In this document: positions 11,558-22,146 of the stretch, in pieces | How positions within the stretch are numbered: position 1 is the stretch's first letter | Layout of the letters: each line of letters opens with the position of its first letter | DNA from: Blattamonas nauphoetae | Taxonomy: Eukaryota > Preaxostyla > Oxymonadida | Length of the DNA stretch: 64,000 bases | Assembly (NCBI GenBank): GCA_033064195.1 | Contig: JARBJD010000285.1 | Coordinates: 32,617 to 96,616 of the forward strand | Direction of reading: 5' to 3' | Made by a program: the position numbers and the translations under genes | The notes under the pieces: generated by a model | Databases searched by the model: none | What the model was told of the DNA's origin: nothing | What the model saw: the letters and a program-made list of their open reading frames with translations, nothing else

Positions 11558-11911
11558 TCGGGGTGGCGGGAAAAACTTGGGCGGGCTCTTAGTCGATTCT
11601 GGCACTATTTAGCTTAATTTTCACTTCATACAGTGCCTTTACATGTTTCCTATTTTCAAAAAACGCTAAGTAAAAAACTCATAGTGTCGTGATGGGTGAG
11701 AACGGCGAAGAGTCAGGTCTGATCTGACTTACTATGACTTTCATTCTCAATTAAAGGCGAAATTACTAATATTCATCCTGTTTTACTCTCATTTCATCAA
11801 AATTTTCGAAAGATTATACACTTCTGGACGGTGAAATGACATCGAAATTATCCTCGACGATTTCGATCCCTAAGGCGTCTCAGCCTCCTCCGTTCCCTCC
11901 GCCACCTCATC
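11558..11911 (+). repeat. Left TIR of the mariner
   Basis: 354 bp, matching 13351-13704 in inverted orientation. Identity ends sharply at CCACCTCATC, just before the 3' end of the transposase frame. Confidence 0.93.
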
Positions 11912-11935
11912 TCTTCGCCTGTGAGAGATTAAAAC

Positions 11936-12988
11936 TCAGAAAAAGAACAAAACCATACGTTTGTCGAAGTATTCGCCATTTCGCCGGATCACGTGCTGAA
12001 GTCGTTTCATCCATTCTTTGAATATTTTAATTCGGTCTCTTCGTGATATCAGCTCCATTTGGGCAAGTATTGCGTTTGTTAACTCTTGTGTCGTTCTGTA
12101 TGTTTTTTTTTCCATGTTTGATTTTAATCGCCCGAAGATCGCAAAGTCACACGGCGATATATCGGGAGAATAAGGAGGATGGGGGATGAGAGTCATCCCG
12201 CTCTCATCCAAATAGTCCGAGATCAATGCAGCTTTGTGTGGGGCCGCATTATCATAGTGAATGAATATCGGCTGTGTATCTTCATGATTTGTCAGGTATC
12301 TGTCCATCGGGATGAGTATTCTGTCTCTGAAATAGGTTGCCGTCATCCTTGTGTTCGCCACCTGTGGTTCAACGACAGGGACATGATCGATCCCAAAAAA
12401 TAAACAAAACATGACTTTTCTGGTCCAATGATTGCGTGATATCCTCGTTGCCCCTGGATTTGGTCCGTTCACCCACACATGGTGGTGATGGTACTCGAAC
12501 GTAAACTGGCTTTCATCACCGGTAAAGATATTTGTCCATTCTCGATCTTTATTCGCTTTCAGAATACGAAGTATGCGTCTAGATTCAACCTTTCGTGTTC
12601 TTTTCTGAGCATTCGTGAGCACATGAGGGACTGCTTTGATGATGTATTTCTTGTGAGGTATGTATTTCTTGATGTGATCACGGACGGTTGATCTTGGTTT
12701 CCTACAAACCTTGGCAATTTTCTTAACTGAGATGTGTGGATCTCGTTCCATCTCTGCCGTGATCCTAGCCGTTGTTGCCACACTTCGTGGGCGTCCGGGT
12801 GGCTTACGTGATTCCAGTCTGAAAGAACCGTCCTCTAATTTGCGGTACTGATTCCGAATTGTTTGAAGGCACGGGGGGTTTGTTGAAACTCGGAGTAAAT
12901 CTGCATAGCAATCTTTAGCAGAGAGGCCTCTTCGATGATTAGCTTGTATGTTTGATCTGTCTCTGATTCTGACAGTTTCAGTCGTCAT
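11936..12988 (-). CDS. Mariner transposase (DD34D), full length
   Basis: 350 residues. The N-terminal half is a paired-type DNA-binding region: a first helix-turn-helix near AKDCYADLLRVSTNPPCLQT, a GRPR-like hinge (GRPRSVATTARIT) and a second helix-turn-helix (SVKKIAKVCRKPRSTVRDHI). The catalytic residues are Asp in FTGDESQFTF, Asp in FIHYDNAAPHKA and Asp in PPYSPDISPCDFAIF, with 34 residues between the last two, which is the mariner DD34D signature. WVNGPNPGATRI is also a usual mariner block. The length is normal for the family and the frame is uninterrupted. It cuts and pastes its own element at TA sites. Confidence 0.93.
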   Translation of the reverse strand: MTTETVRIRDRSNIQANHRRGLSAKDCYADLLRVSTNPPCLQTIRNQYRKLEDGSFRLESRKPPGRPRSVATTARITAEMERDPHISVKKIAKVCRKPRSTVRDHIKKYIPHKKYIIKAVPHVLTNAQKRTRKVESRRILRILKANKDREWTNIFTGDESQFTFEYHHHHVWVNGPNPGATRISRNHWTRKVMFCLFFGIDHVPVVEPQVANTRMTATYFRDRILIPMDRYLTNHEDTQPIFIHYDNAAPHKAALISDYLDESGMTLIPHPPYSPDISPCDFAIFGRLKSNMEKKTYRTTQELTNAILAQMELISRRDRIKIFKEWMKRLQHVIRRNGEYFDKRMVLFFF

Positions 12989-13350
12989 TAAAAAATGGGT
13001 CTCTCAACTCCGAAATCTCTTAAGCACAGTTAAGTCGTCATGATAACAAACGTATCTATCTCATATTTCTCATTACATCACCTCTTATTGTGACTAGGAA
13101 CAACGTTCTTTTCTGAAGGCGTAAACAAGACACAAAGCATCAACCGTTTGTATGATTACTACAAAACTTCTGGTCTGATTTCGTTTCTTCTTTCTCATGA
13201 TTCAACCATTTTCCACAGGATTTAGACTCTGTTCTCGTGCAGAAATGATTCACAAATCACGAGACAAGACACTGAGAACACGATCACGTTTTCCCTTCAA
13301 TCATTCGAGAATAAATCTAACGAAATGAACCATTGAGGCAAGTGAACTGT

Positions 13351-13704
13351 GATGAGGTGGCGGAGGGAACGGAGGAGGCTGAGACGCCTTAGGGATCGAA
13401 ATCGTCGAGGATTATTTCGATGTCATTTCACCGTCCAGAAGTGTATAATCTTTCGAAAATTTTGATGAAATGAGAGTAAAACAGGATGAATATTAGTAAT
13501 TTCGCCTTTAATTGAGAATGAAAGTCATAGTAAGTCAGATCAGACCTGACTCTTCGCCGTTCTCACCCATCACGACACTATGAGTTTTTTACTTAGCGTT
13601 TTTTGAAAATAGGAAACATGTAAAGGCACTGTATGAAGTGAAAATTAAGCTAAATAGTGCCAGAATCGACTAAGAGCCCGCCCAAGTTTTTCCCGCCACC
13701 CCGA
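13351..13704 (-). repeat. Right TIR of the mariner
   Basis: 354 bp, inverted match of 11558-11911. It lies upstream of the transposase start (12988) and so probably holds its promoter. A diverged relative of this end occurs alone at 22266-22452. Confidence 0.93.
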
Positions 13705-16150
13705 TACAGCCGATGGGACTCCACCATTCACGAGGGACATTGAATTTGTAGTTCCGCATACCGCTGCTGGTGTTGAAAGAAATGAGTTTGAGATCGATGG
13801 CAGTCAATTTCGTTACGGAACAGAATACACAATCACTTTCTTCAAAACCAAAAGTGATCAAACCGACATTCTCTCTCAACCGCTCTTCTTCACAATCCCG
13901 CCCGCTCGGCCCACTCCAATTGATGAGAGCAGCATCGTCGACCTTTCTGGCTTCGAAGATTTGAGATGTGGATATGGAACAGATCAACCGTGTCTGAACC
14001 TCATCCAGGCCATCCACAACCAACTTACGATTCCCGAAATGTTGATTTCGTATTCTCTGCTGACGGTGAAAGTGAGAACTGGAGGAATCGCGAAGGCATA
14101 TCTCGACATTCCCGTTATTAGTGATGAAATGACAATTTGGGGCGAGGTCGACAGTGGCGTCGTCCCAACCATCAAAATCCAGTCCAACCAGTGGATTTCC
14201 GTCGAACGAGGATCAAAAGAATCTGCGAGCCTCTCGCTGATCGATCTGGTGTTCGATTTTGCCTCGGAGTGGAATGTCCTGGCATTCATTGTGATTACGA
14301 ATGGAGACTTCTCGATGCTGCGTCGTGTCATCACTGAGACAACAAGCGCACACGGCACCTTCTTCTCGATCCTGCAAGGAGTTGCCTCATTCGTCGACTG
14401 CGAGCTCAAAGACATCAAATCAATCGACACTATCCTCCGCTTTCCACACCTGTCTTCTTCTCTTTTTCTCGACGCAATGAAGGTTACGAATTGTGGCCAA
14501 CACGACTCAGCTTCTCTTTGTCAATTTGGATCTGGGATGACGTCGATAGAGAAACTGGACATGACAGGATGCGAAGCGGAAGACGCACAGATCTCCCTCT
14601 TTTCGCAAACCATCTTCGCTGTCATCTCCGAATGCTCGTGGACAGCATGCAAAGGATCAAATTTTGCAGGTGCCCTATCCTTCAGCCCCTCCTCGCCCAG
14701 CACGATTATCTTCCATCATTGCAGATGGATCGATTGTTCCGTGAACAGTGCGTCACAACCAACCTGTTTGTTCCTTTACTTCAGAGATTCGGCGTATTTC
14801 AACATCGTCATGACGAATTTGACTTTTGTTAATTCTGATGAGTCGCACACGAAGCCACATCTTCTGATTTATGACGCGAACCTCAGGAGTGTCGATCTGG
14901 ACAAATTTTTGTTTGATTATTGGACAGAGCCAAACATGTTTCTCGTCCAGTCGGATTACATCGATCCACAACCCATCAGTTCACTCACAACTCACTCGTA
15001 TTTCACCGCAGTGGTTGCTCCAACTCGCAACGACGAATTATTGTTCGGAATCGACAGTCCGATTTGTGGAACTGACGATCGACCATGTGCGACAGTTGGG
15101 AGGGCACTGAGCCACACAGCCAGCGGGATTGGGGAACAACCGATTGTGTCGATTTGTGATGGTGGGAAGGCCGAGCTTGGGACGAGGATTCAAAATGAAA
15201 CGATTTGTGGGGAGGTCAGAACTGCTCGTCTTGTTCTTCTGCGACACGAACTGAGTTTGGATGGAACACCATTCTTCACAACAAGTCAGGCGACGATCCA
15301 CAGTGTTGTGATTGATCATTCAGCGAGCACAGCAGATGTGCTGATCAAACACGAACAGTGGCATCTGGAAATGTCGCACGTGCGCTTCTCAACGACAGCG
15401 TCGACAGCTCCGACTCTGCTCTTCGCATCGGCTGGCACAGTCGCACTTCGCTTCGTCTCGTTTGACTCGGTTGTGTTCGTCTCCTCTGCCATCTCCATCG
15501 CGACAGTCACTGAGCTGTCGATTGTGTCTCTTTCTTCTTTCAATACTTCCTTCCATTCACCTCTGTTGACCATTCGCTCGCTCGACCCCAACATATCTCA
15601 AGCGTCGCTGAGTGGAATGAACGTCACAAACTTTTCGTTTGGTGGATCGAATGAACTGTTGATTGATGCTCGACAAGCCACGGTCTTGATTTCAGAATGC
15701 CATTTCGCTGGCCGAACTTTCGTTCCTTCTCGTTGCAACTCTGATCATCCTCAAATTGATCTTAATTTGTCTTTATCAGCCAGTCCGCTTGTCGGACATT
15801 TTGATTCTGAGAACCAATCTCGCCATCCATCCCACATGATCGCGAGCGACTCCCAACAACGATTCTCGAATTCTGTTTGTCTGTGGACAGAAGACGGAAC
15901 AACACTGCGCTGCTCGTTCGACGACACTCGGATGGCACTGTCATCGCTGGAGTGGCGGGTGTCTGTGTCGTGTGATGGATTGGAAACATGGAACATGCCA
16001 GTTGTTCGTCGAGCCATTCGAGGCGATGCAAAGGCGGAATCGCGTGAGACAGTGTTGGTGTCTGTGTCGTCTGTTGTGTTTGGAGTTTTGGGAGTGATTG
16101 GAGTGAGTCTGATTGTGTCGATTGTGATTCTGTCGCAGAAACTGAGAAAG

Positions 16151-18155
16151 GGTTAAGTATAGGCGCAGATCCGATTTTCGCTACGCGCAGATCTATTTTT
16201 TTGGATACGCGCAGATCCAAATGGATACACGCAGATCTAAAATATTTCTTGCTTTTTTTGTGTTTACTCTTGCCATTTCATGACATTTCACTCTGAATGC
16301 TCACAATTCGCTTTGACTCTCGAAAACTCTTCGCAAATCAAAATTTGTCACATCTTCACATGACTGTGTTGATCTTACCATCACCCGTATTCTTTCAATA
16401 ATCTCGACTTCTTATCCTTCCTCGATATTAGTTGGGTTGATCTGTAATTGACACAGAATGACCATCTTTTTCCATTTTCTTGCACATGAGTCACCCTTCA
16501 GGCTATTCAGTGTCTGATCCCGATTACCATCCTTGTCCTCTTATCAACACATCTGCATTTCTTTTCTGTTCGAGCTCAACCATGGAGTGATGATTTCTGA
16601 TTCTGTACTCGTTTGTGGCATTCATCAAATGTCAGTTCAGACAGAACACAACACAACTTATGAAAGCCGTGATGTCTGGCATGGATCTGGACAAAGCAGG
16701 CTATTTTCCGCAGCTATCAGAGTCGAAAAGCATTTCCTGCTCAGTGGTACCAGAAAGAGTAGAGGAAATGATCCAAAAAACGATAATCAGGGACACTCAC
16801 AAGAAACTGGCGAACATCAAAGAGAATGACACTGGCATGGCGATCTCTCCTCTCACACCCATCCACGCATGGGACTCAACGGAAGAAGGCACTGTTCAGT
16901 ATCCTGCCCACCCACGAAGACAAAAGAACCATCGCAAAAACAGAAGAATGCGGATCCGGACCACGGAGCTCAAAATCGCGGGAAATCTACCCAAAATGAA
17001 GGAAAAGAGCTTCTTTCTCCAGATTCACGGGAGGTTGACAGATCAATGATCTCTCCATCAATCTCTCCCGCTGCTCATCAGGACGATGTCGAACGGAAGA
17101 AACAGAAGCATCCTCTCCGCCTCCAACAAGCCCAAGCTCAAACACTGAAACTCGATGAGGTTCGCCAGTATGTCATTTTGTTGAATGAACTCTTGTCAAA
17201 GGCCTATTCAAGGCACGCCAACTGCACTCCCCGTTCTCCCTCCGCTCGCCATCCCATTCTCCGAAACTCCACCCACAACAGCAAAATCAGAAGCCCACGG
17301 CGAGCATCATGCTCTTCCTGAAATCCAAGAAAATGCGAAGACGTTGGAGCGGAGGGAAGAAGAGACGGGTCAGACATCGAGAAGAGAGGTCGCGCACACC
17401 AGCAGAACACACACCACACGAACAAGAACAGACAGACACGCAGATGACGGGATTCACGAATCAGAATCTTCGGAAGGACACCCGCAGAAGGAGGAGATCT
17501 CGCCTTAAAATCAGACAGCCTCGCACCGCACTCCGATCACCCCACTTTCCATCAACGCCTTCCAAATCCCTTCTGCCGTCTCCTTCTCACCCGCTCGCCT
17601 CTCCTCTCCTCGCTACAGCCTGCTCAGTCCAACACGTGTCTCACGCATCCACGACGACGACATCACGGTCACCCTCCACTCACTCCTCTCCAAATCTCCC
17701 AAACAACCATTCAGCCAAACCCTCTCCACTTTTCGATCTTCATAATACAATAGAAAGCACCATATTATCAACTCTGTCATCATCACTTTCGAAGGCAAAA
17801 ATCCTCCGCAATCCTTGGTCTTTGTCCCAGTAGTCGGGTCAATGAACATAATCATGGAACAAAGCCAGAATTCTGAATATCACTTCCAAAATCTCAACTT
17901 TAAATCGCAAAATGCGACTGTCTCGTTTTTTGGAACCACCCTGCTCGATTCATAAGTTTTTTCAATCCAATTGTTATTCTGAAAGGAAATTAAGAAACAA
18001 TCGATCAATGGTGAGGTTTTTTGAGACAAAAACGAGATAGATATTCGAAAAGAACAAGCATTGTTTTGGATCTGCGCGTATCCATTTGGATCTGCGTGTA
18101 TCCCTTTTTTTAGATCTGCGCGTAGCGAAAATCGGATCTGCGCCTATACTTAACC
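16151..18155. mobile_element. Mutator-like, non-autonomous element with a captured gene
   Basis: 2,005 bp, flanked by the 9-bp duplication CTGAGAAAG (16142-16150 and 18156-18164). The ends are inverted repeats beginning GGTTAAGTATAGGCGCAGAT and containing repeated GCGCAGATC / GATCTGCGCGTA motifs over about 80-100 bp. A 9-bp duplication with such ends is typical of Mutator-like elements. There is no transposase inside. Instead 16600-17935 reads like decayed protein-coding DNA, which suggests capture of a host gene fragment, as in Pack-MULEs. The left end supplies the TAA that now ends gene A. Confidence 0.82.
16615..17935 (+). pseudogene. Decayed captured coding sequence inside the Mutator-like element
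   Basis: Coding-like stretches follow each other in changing plus-strand frames. The first (from about 16615) reads LDKAGYFPQLSESKS and VPERVEEMIQKTIIRDTHKK. Next comes a Lys/Gln/Glu-rich stretch (KKQKHPLRLQQAQAQTLKLD), then LPVLPPLAIPFSETPP, then SRIHDDDITVTLHSLLSKSP, and finally FEGKNPPQSLVFVPVVGSMN. Composition and codon use are those of a real protein but at least three frame changes are needed. Some of these could be small introns. I do not recognise the family. The position wholly inside a TIR element with a 9-bp duplication indicates a gene fragment carried by the transposon rather than host DNA in place. Confidence 0.5.
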
Positions 18156-18320
18156 CTGAGAAAGACGAAAGCGACAGTGACCGATTTGAAAGTGCAAGCG
18201 AGCACGATGGAACAGAGAAACGAATCTCGTCAATCTCGTCGGTCCCATCGCCGTCGCAGCGTCTCACATCACTCCAGACGCGGATCCATTTCGAGATCAC
18301 TCGATTCTCGTCTCAGCAAC

Positions 18321-18653
18321 TCTTCTTCTTCTTCGTCTTCGCACGAGTCATCAGTGTTGAATCCGATCGAACTCGCGATTCTCGAATTGAAGTGTGGGCA
18401 GGAAGCACTGGATGCGTCAGAGATGGTTGGAAAGGAGGACGAAGCAACGAGCGACCTGAATGACCTCTTGGAAGCTACAGGTCCAAACAAGACATCTCTC
18501 TAATTCATTATTTTGCTGTTTTCTTTATTCCTGTGATTTTCTGAGTATGTCCATAGTGTTCCCAATGCAGCCATCTTTCTTCTTCTTCTTCGTCTTCGCA
18601 CGAGTCATCAGTGTTGAATCCGATCGAACTCGCGATTCTCGAATTGAAGTGAA
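18321..18653 (+). repeat. 77-bp duplication at the end of gene A
   Basis: 18321-18397 (poly-Ser codons TCTTCTTCTTCT and following CGCACGAGTCATCAGTGTTG) is repeated at 18577-18653. The second copy is fused to a stretch of gene B Ig-like repeat at about 18653. It marks a recombination joint, not a functional unit. Confidence 0.85.
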
Positions 18654-19150
18654 TGGATCAGCGACAACAACACTGACTCTGACATTCGATACGAATGGAG
18701 CCAAAGCAACGACAACAGAAACACTGTACAAAACGCCATCGAGTAATTTGAGATACAACACGAAATATGATGTGACCGAAGTGAAAGACCAGTCAAATCA
18801 GAAAGTGATTGTCAACTCTGGAATCACCTTCACCACAGTTCCTGAACACACTCGTCTTCTCTCGATTTCTTCTCAAGTGAATGGTACCGATCTGAATACG
18901 ACAACGCTGACACTGAGTGGACATCAGATCCCAGTTGGAAGTGCAACACTGACTGTTTGTCTGTCGTCTGTTGTGGCTGGGAAAGAAACCGACTCAGACA
19001 AGATTACACTTCAAATGTCGTTCACCCGATCTGGAGATGTGTCAATTGGAACATTGTCGATCTCTCTGTACCCAACACCCAAGCTCGCCTTCGATCAGAC
19101 TTATCGAATTGTGTCTCTCTCGTCCGCGAAATACATCGACACTGTTCTGA

Positions 19151-19938
19151 TAGTGGTGTTAGAAACCCGCTCTGGTTCATAAACCCGCAACCAGCGTGAT
19201 AAAACCGCCACTTCATTCATGAATTATTCTGTTTTTCTAATGTCCTCTACAGAAGTAATTAAGAAGTTTTTAGGAAGAAGTGAAAAAGAAAAACACGTTC
19301 GTGAAAAGTGACTTTCACATAAATGGGCCATGATTCAAACACAATTTGATGTTTCCAAGCCCATGACTCACTGCATGTCTTTCAGCCACAAAACAAGTGT
19401 CTTTTCTCAAATCCAAATGTTTTTCAAATCCATCCGACCATTGGGAGTGAGATTCAGCGATTCATGGATGAATCACAAAATGTCAACAATGAAGTATGTC
19501 TCTTTCTTGAAATCATACCTGTGATTATCCGATAGATAGTACATTCGAAGAAGGAGATAATATCTTGAATCGTACAGAGATTTACGTCAAGAAGACAAAA
19601 GGACAGTGACATCGATGATTGTGCATTCAAATGAAGAATAGAAGAGAAGAAAATGAATCCGATCACTGAGACAATGTTTTTTGAAGCTCACAACAACGTA
19701 CCCAACAAGAAAGCCAGAACAGAGTAGTATTTGATGACAAAGCAGAGTCTCGAAAAGGTCAGATTCAATTACGTCACTTCACGACTGTTTTCGATAGATT
19801 TTTTCGAAAATGTGAGAAAAATAGAGGATAATGTGAACAAATGGTGAAAGAGTGAGATTATGATGAAGATCGTTCGGTTGCGGTTTTTTGGACCCCCGTT
19901 GCGGGTTTCTGAACGCGTGCGGGTTTCTAACACCACTA
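19151..19938. mobile_element. 788-bp TIR element, 3-bp TSD (copy 1)
   Basis: Ends are TAGTGGTGTTAGAAACCCGC and its inverse, continuing with repeated AACCCGCAACC motifs. The target duplication is TGA (19148-19150 and 22149-22151), read across the Tc1 element that sits in the right end. Gene B shows the empty site TTCTGACATTC. A second copy lies at 46148-46937 in the opposite orientation. There is no coding sequence. The superfamily is uncertain; a 3-bp duplication occurs in PIF/Harbinger and CACTA elements, but the target TCA/TGA and these ends are not standard for either. Confidence 0.88.
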
Positions 19939-22146
19939 CAGCTCGACTAGTTCTGAATTGCATTTTAATTATTCAGAAATGAACATAATTGTTCAGAAAT
20001 GGATTTTGATTGTTCAGAAATGAACATGATTGTTCAGAAATGAATTTTAATTTTTCAGAAATGAACATGAATTATTCGTAAATGAACAGTGATTTTTCTG
20101 AAATGAACAATGATTATTCGGAAATGAACAGTGATTGTTCAGAAATGAACGGCTCTTTTTCGGCTTTATTTTAGACCACTCGTTTTAGAAAAGACTGACA
20201 GAACGAAGGGAAACACTCTTGTGTGGTGAATTATTGATGAAGCAGTTTATTCTTCAGGTTCTTCCACTCGTGGTCCTTGGTCTGGTGGCATGATTGCTTG
20301 CGGACTTGGAGCTTGTGGGCCGTTCGAATCGCGGTTGAACTGTTCTTGTGTTCGATTGAGAGCCAAATCACCTCGGCGAGCGACAATTGGATGAAGTCTG
20401 AGAGACACAAATCTGATGGCCGCGGATATCTTACGATGAGGAATTGCACTGAGAGATTCCGAAAGATGAATCCGCAGTTGATCCTCTGTTCTGACATGAG
20501 AAGGAATCGAACTCCCACCTTTCCACATGCCAAAGACGTACTCGATCGGATTCAGCTCACAGGAATTTGGTGGAGTGAACAGAGTTGTGTAATTTTTCGA
20601 TCTGATGAGCTCTTTCACCTCATCCGTCTTATGCAAGCCAACATTGTCCAGAATCAGTGTGCAGCTTTCATTCGTTCTTCTTTGAAGGGACTCAAAAAGT
20701 GAGAGGAGGAAATGTTGGAATTCAAGGGCAGACACAGTTCCTTGAACCCACGTCACATGAACAACACCCCACGCTTCAGAGATCGCTGTGATTGCAGTGA
20801 GATTTTCAGTTTGCAATCGACGAACTCGTTGAAGGCAACGCTGACCGATTGGAGCACGACCTTGATTTTGGAAGCAGGTCTTGTTGAAGGAAGTTTCGTC
20901 GATGTAGACAGCAAATCCACCTTGAGAGAATGTTGTTGCGTATCGCTGAAGATAGTCGAGTCTCGCGTCCTTTGTTTCCTCCGAATTGCGTTCGTGTTGG
21001 AGCAGCTCGACTTTCTTCACAGTGAACTTTGTACACCCGTGTTCCACCATTTTTGGTGAAGTTAGGTGAGCATTGATTGTCGACACTGCAACGGATGTTC
21101 CATGATTATCCTCGACGAGAGTTTTGAGTTCTTCTCCCTTCAAGAGTGGGTTTTGAAGAATTGCATCATTCATTGATCGTGAAATTTCTGGAGTGATTTT
21201 TCGATAGACTGCTCCCCCACGAGGTTTGGGAGCAGGTTTTCCAGATGCGATGTTGTTGATTGTTCCTTTCGAGATGTTCCACTTTTCGACAATCAAATCG
21301 TACTTCTTCCCTTCCTTCACTTCATCGAGGACCAAGTCGCGTTCACGAGGCGTGAGAATGGTGTAAGATCGTCGGGGCTTTGGGGCAGGACGAGAAGTTG
21401 GACGACCACGTTTCATCTTCTGAGGAGCTGGTAGTTCAACAAACTCATGAGGATCTTGTGGAATAAGAGGTTCAGGTGGGCTTGCACTATCAACTGCTTC
21501 AATTCTTTCTGGCAAGAGTCTTCGAAGTTCATCTTTCGATCGTTTGAGATTTGTTCGAATAAAATCTTGACTGAATCCGCCTGTGAGAAGCCCATTCTGC
21601 TGACTTTCCATCCCAGATTCACAATCAACAACTTCATCACCAAAGAACCATCCATCCGATTCGTTGAGAGATTGGTATTGTATTTGTCTTTCGGTGATCG
21701 GTGAGTTTTGAGACTCGTCAGTCTCAGATTCATCATCGATGAGAGAAAAGGAGCGTTCCATGAAATTTCACGATGGTTTTCCAGAAAAATCTTCTCCGTT
21801 TATCATCTGATGTCACATTCGAAAATGGTTACGCGTAATTTTTTGAGACAATTTAAGGGTCCGATCAACCTTTTTTCATTGTTCAGAAGACTGAATATGG
21901 TTACGAAATTGCATTTGGACAACTCATTTTGATCATTCATTTCTGAAAAATTAGTGTTCATTTCAGAAAAATCACTGTTCATTTGTGAAGAATCATTGTT
22001 CATTTCTGAACAATCTCTGTTCATTTCTGAACAATTATGTTCATTTCTGAAAAATTAAAGTACATTTCTGAAAAATTATGTTCATTTCTGAATAATTAAA
22101 GTATATTTCTGAAAAATTACAATGCAATTCAGAACTAGTCGAGCTG
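19939..22146 (-). mobile_element. Tc1/IS630-type element nested in the TIR element
   Basis: 2,208 bp with inverted ends CAGCTCGACTAGTTCTGAAT and flanking TA at 19937-19938 and 22147-22148. The left TA is the last two bases of the 788-bp element, so this insertion came later. Inside each end are several direct copies of a roughly 19-bp unit around TTCAGAAATGAAC (19970-20150 and 21940-22110), likely transposase binding sites. One full transposase frame is present. It looks recent. Confidence 0.93.
20247..21761 (-). CDS. IS630/Tc1-type DDE transposase, full length
   Basis: 504 residues, longer than the usual 340 or so because of an N-terminal acidic, Ser-rich extension of about 110 residues. 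An AT-hook-like KRGRPTSRPAPKPRR lies near residues 115-130, followed by a helix-turn-helix region (RERDLVLDEVKEGKKYDLIV, SKGTINNIASG). Catalytic residues are Asp in AVYIDETSFNKT, Asp in TLILDNVGLHK and Glu in ELNPIEYVFGMWKG, with 34 residues between the last two. The frame is open from a Met near the right end to a stop near the left end of the element, so it may be functional. Proline-rich residues end the protein (PQAPSPQAIMPPDQGP). Confidence 0.92.
   Translation of the reverse strand: MERSFSLIDDESETDESQNSPITERQIQYQSLNESDGWFFGDEVVDCESGMESQQNGLLTGGFSQDFIRTNLKRSKDELRRLLPERIEAVDSASPPEPLIPQDPHEFVELPAPQKMKRGRPTSRPAPKPRRSYTILTPRERDLVLDEVKEGKKYDLIVEKWNISKGTINNIASGKPAPKPRGGAVYRKITPEISRSMNDAILQNPLLKGEELKTLVEDNHGTSVAVSTINAHLTSPKMVEHGCTKFTVKKVELLQHERNSEETKDARLDYLQRYATTFSQGGFAVYIDETSFNKTCFQNQGRAPIGQRCLQRVRRLQTENLTAITAISEAWGVVHVTWVQGTVSALEFQHFLLSLFESLQRRTNESCTLILDNVGLHKTDEVKELIRSKNYTTLFTPPNSCELNPIEYVFGMWKGGSSIPSHVRTEDQLRIHLSESLSAIPHRKISAAIRFVSLRLHPIVARRGDLALNRTQEQFNRDSNGPQAPSPQAIMPPDQGPRVEEPEE

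Larger units (their letters stand above)
11558..13704 (-). mobile_element. Mariner element with 354-bp terminal inverted repeats
   Basis: The element is 2,147 bp and flanked by TA at 11556-11557 and 13705-13706. Its ends (TCGGGGTGGCGGGAAAAACT) are inverted repeats of 354 bp, 11558-11911 and 13351-13704, almost identical by eye (one mismatch noticed). That is far longer than the roughly 30-bp ends of classic mariners. It carries one full-length transposase frame. Near-identity of the ends, an open transposase and intact TA duplications point to a recent insertion. It lies in the coding sequence of gene A. Confidence 0.95.
10554..18502 (+). pseudogene. Gene A: surface protein with Ig-like and beta-helix parts, split by two transposons
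   Basis: Coding pieces are 10554-11557, 13707-16150 and 18165-18502. Removing the mariner (with one TA) and the Mutator-like element (with one 9-bp duplication) joins them in one frame: KFEVTF continues as ADGTPPFTRD, and ILSQKLRK continues as TKATVTDLK. The first part has Ig-like strands (FVSGTGFLLGTYFTTFSDG). The middle, about 13970-16000, has short Thr/Ser/Cys-rich repeats typical of a right-handed beta-helix. A single membrane helix follows (SSVVFGVLGVIGVSLIVSIV) and then a basic, Ser-rich tail ending GPNKTSL. It is therefore a type I-like surface protein with a 117-residue tail; no kinase domain follows, unlike gene B. One frame change between about 10880 and 10970 suggests it was already damaged. 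At present translation would end just after the membrane helix, at a TAA supplied by the inserted element. Confidence 0.75.

Noticed and set aside
11936-13704. Mariner transposase as a bacterial IS630 transfer
   Set aside because: The D34D spacing, TIRs and TA duplications are those of eukaryotic mariners.
16147-18155. piggyBac element with TTAA target
   Set aside because: TTAA lies within both inverted ends; the longer flanking match CTGAGAAAG and the restored reading frame show a 9-bp duplication instead.
19151-19938. CACTA-type element
   Set aside because: The ends read TAGTG...CACTA, the reverse of the CACTA...TAGTG layout, although the 3-bp duplication would fit.
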